NCBI GenBank assembly: GCA_947846985.1
Contig: CANTUZ010000001.1
Coordinates: 171,812,091-171,876,090, forward strand
DNA from: Fratercula arctica
Lineage: Eukaryota > Chordata > Aves > Charadriiformes > Alcidae
DNA: 64,000 nt
Direction: 5' to 3'
The notes under the pieces: generated by a model
What the model was told of the DNA's origin: nothing
What the model saw: the letters and a program-made list of their open reading frames with translations, nothing else
Database searches by the model: none
Position numbers and translations under genes: made by a program
Shown here: positions 61,072 to 64,000 of the stretch, piece by piece
Position numbering within the stretch: the first letter of the stretch is position 1
Layout: each line of letters begins with the position of its first letter

Positions 61072-64000
61072 CTTATTGCACTACCTATCTGCTCAAACAA
61101 CTGTGCTGATATACTGTATCCTCCCCACTGGAAAAAGAAATACCATGTCCAGGCACACGATCAGTACAGAAGCTGTTGGAGCAACTGCAGAAGCCACCAC
61201 CCTCTACTGGAAATCAGCCTACCCAAATCTCTGCCAAGTAAATCCAATCCTGCTGCAGGCAAAATTAGTCAGGTTAGCTCAACTACTCTTTTAAACTGTT
61301 TAAACTAACTTGGCTTATTTCGCCTGCAGAAGAGCAGGAAATGATCCCAATAAACTACTCAACTACTTCTGCTACAACAATTCTGAGTCCCACAGAAGTC
61401 AGCAGCAAACAGCTGAGAGCAGCGAAGTTTTAAACTGTTAACTGCTGTTCTATGAAGTTATCTGTCTAACACTAACAGCTGAAATAAACTGGCTGACAGT
61501 TGTACTGTCATCAACAAGGTATTTACAAAAGATTCCTCAGGTTAGCAGGCTGTAGAGGGAGCTGGACCCACCAGCTGCTGAGGGGTAATGATCAGCCAGG
61601 ACAGATCCAACTGCTGTTGTCAGATCCCAAAGAAGTCTGTTTATGCACTCAAGAGTAAAGGCCATGTTGCGATTCCAGACTACTATCGCAAACAGCTGTA
61701 GTTAAATTTTAAGAGATGGTTGGTTTAACAGTCATTTTTCTTGACTAGTCTCAAATCCGTGTCTTACACAAGCTGTGCTGCATTAACCTTGACCAATACA
61801 AACATGGGCTAGAGCCCGTAACCAATTTTAGCAGCACTTGTGCAAGCTGCCATCTGTCTTCACCAACAAAGAAATACGCAACTGAGTTTGTGGGTAGTTT
61901 TTTCATTTTTGTTTTTTAAGTGGACCAGAGGCTCTAATGCATGCCCCAAATGATCTGAACATTTATTCTGGGTAGCTTCCTTTGGGAAAGGATATGGAAA
62001 GTATTATTAAGTATTTTTAAAAGTTTTAAAGCTCCCGGGAGCAGGCATATGCCAGATAAATTACAACGAACTTATGCAAGATAGACAAGCAACTAACTAC
62101 ATTTCTAGGCAGTGAGTTTTTACAACACATGCATGACTTAAAAACAACATGTGGTGGCCATTATAGGGAAGAGATTGTTTTTAGAAAGGAAATAAAGTAC
62201 CTTTAGAACTCACATGTAAGTATTTTATCATGCTATAGGAAGACACCAAAAAAATTTGAAAAGAGGGAAAAAAATCAGACGAAAGGAATTTAAGACTGTA
62301 AAAAATAGTGAGATAGTGTGGAAGAAGAGCACTGATTTAGGTAAAGTGAAGACTGGGAGAGCTCTATACTCTCTCTTTCCTAAACGCACTAGGCTTATAA
62401 CAAGGTGGAAAGAATATCAAGAAAACAAATCAAAATTAAGTTTCCTAAAGTCAGAAAATCAAAAAAAATATAGTAAGTCATGTCCAACATAAAGATAAAG
62501 CACATGGCAGCCAAAGAGCAGAGGAGAAGAAAGGCCTCAGGAGGAAGGATGCTGACAGAGTGCACAGCGGCGGGGACGGGAGGTAACGCTGACTGTCACA
62601 CCTAGCGTGTGGCTTGGCCGTAGCATGTGTGCTGCAGCTGACCCTGTCAGAAAGCACAAAGAGAACTTTTTGCATGGCACAGATTAATAGGAGGTGAAGG
62701 AGAAAATGAAATGAAATATGAGAGGGAAGATTATGAATTGTAACAGATGATGGAGGGGAGGCTGGAAAAAAAGCCTGCTAATTTCTCTCACAGTCGCTTA
62801 AAGATCCTGTGACGGTGTAATAAAATTGTCAGGTGGAGGTGAGCACCACATTCGTGGCTTCCTTCCCCAGCACTGCTAATGATTGCTCTCTAAACATTAA
62901 GAATTAATTCCATTCCACTATAAAAACTGTGATGAAAGGAAAAACGAAAAATAAAGAATAAAACCATAGTCATATTAAAACCCTGCTTTGCCATGGGCCA
63001 ACTGACTTTGCATAAGTTACTTTGCTTTTAAGTGATATCTGTAAAAAGGGGACAGTGATATAAAGCACTTTGTGATGTACATAAGTCCTAAAATAGATAA
63101 GTACTGCACAACTGGAGTAGCTTCTTGGAACATAAATCTCTGTGATAAAAATGTCTCATCAAATGAGCCTTCAAGTTTTTTCAGATTTGGAAAACTACAA
63201 AACAGACGGATGACAAAAACTGAAGTTAACAGCGATTCCAAGTAGCTTTTACCAAATCTCATGTCCTTCTAGGCTAACAAATTCAATAATATCAAAAGTA
63301 TATACTTTTAGAAGTAACTTTGCAGCAACAGTATCCTTGTAAGCAGTTGCACATCCTTCCCAGCATTTCTGCCCAGTCCTGCAATCCCCCAGCATAGCCT
63401 TCTGCCACATGGCATCATAAGAATTTATAGACTAACACAGTGAACGTGATCAAGCTAAGAAATTTCTGAGTTGTTTAAGAAAATTACTAGGGAGCAACAG
63501 AACATCTCCCAGCATATTCTTTCTATACTTTCTCCTGCCCCAGAAAAGGTGGGGGGAGGATGAAGGATTTCTGGAAGCCTTTCTTCAGACTGCTGTCTAT
63601 GATTTCAAACTTGTATTATCCTCGAGATGTTTTTTAAGTAAAATAACTAAAAAGTTTACAGTGTAAACATGATTAAAATACCTCATTTCATTTCAGGTTT
63701 ACAATGCTGACTGAAATTAGGAAGCGATTAAAGTCAATTCCAGTAATTTCATGATGCAAGAAACCCCCACTGTTAGAGCAGTGATTACATCATCCCTGCA
63801 CTGTTGCTGCCTATGGCACGAGATCACTAGTAAGCTGAAACAGTACATAAAGCAGCTTAAAACTTCAGTTGTTTTATTTTTAGCCACGCATACATCAAAA
63901 AGATGTAATATCATGAGACACTGACATCCATTTAAAAAAAGAAAAAGTTAACATTACAAAGGTAGATTTCAGTTGCTATTTTACAAATACATCAATGAAA

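Larger units (their letters stand above)
43259..64000 (-). other. ARID2: ARID2 intron 3, partial (at least 20.7 kb)
   Basis: No exon of ARID2 and no other convincing gene was found here. I looked for the exon 3 protein (the ARID helix region ending just before YLEKYEK) and did not see it, so exons 1-3 lie further 5'. The stretch holds AT-rich single-copy-looking DNA, homopolymer runs, a TG/CA simple repeat at about 45395-45434, A/C-rich low-complexity tracts at 47643-47739 and 48781-48904, a C-rich G4-type motif at 55174-55192, an unidentified ORF at 56813-57187, a CR1 tail at 57298-57412 and a small CpG-rich patch near 62560. A very long intron 3 is also known in the mammalian gene. Confidence 0.85.

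Overview
The window is vertebrate nuclear DNA, most likely from a bird. It is AT-rich and intron-dominated, has GT-AG introns, and holds only two recognisable CR1-type LINE remnants and few other interspersed repeats. The single gene I can support is ARID2 (BAF200, a subunit of the PBAF form of the SWI/SNF chromatin remodeller), on the minus strand. It runs across the whole window, so its 5' end lies beyond base 64000 and its 3' end before base 1.

I placed 17 consecutive coding exons by homology recalled from the vertebrate protein, by splice sites and by reading phase. They correspond to exons 4 to 20 of the 21-exon human gene. Every donor/acceptor pair is GT-AG and every junction keeps frame. 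The exons total 5073 coding bases (1691 codons). With about 95 residues from exons 1-3 and about 48 from the last exon, both outside the window, this gives roughly 1834 residues, the length expected for ARID2. No break, frameshift or missing exon was seen. Residue numbers below are approximate and assume human-like numbering upstream.

Layout from high to low coordinates (5' to 3' of the gene): 64000-43259 is part of a very long intron 3. 43258-42007 has exons 4-5 (end of the ARID domain, start of the helical-repeat region). 39260-28330 has exons 6-11 (helical region) with a large intron 6. 27057-23153 has exons 12-14 (RFX-type DNA-binding domain). 22774-19917 is the 2858-bp exon 15 (Gln/Ser/Pro/Thr-rich linker). 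12031-1575 has exons 16-20 (two C2H2 zinc fingers and the conserved C-terminal region). The terminal exon and 3' UTR are not in the window.

The introns hold simple repeats, a TA/CA microsatellite close to the exon 4 donor, two CR1 fragments, a probable fossil of a DIRS-like retrotransposon reverse transcriptase (intron 6), a hairpin-forming inverted repeat (intron 5), a strong potential G-quadruplex on the sense strand (intron 3) and one unidentified 124-codon antisense ORF (intron 3). I found no tRNA, rRNA, CRISPR, operon or other prokaryotic-style system, and no second gene. The most unusual items are small intronic curiosities rather than a new biological system.
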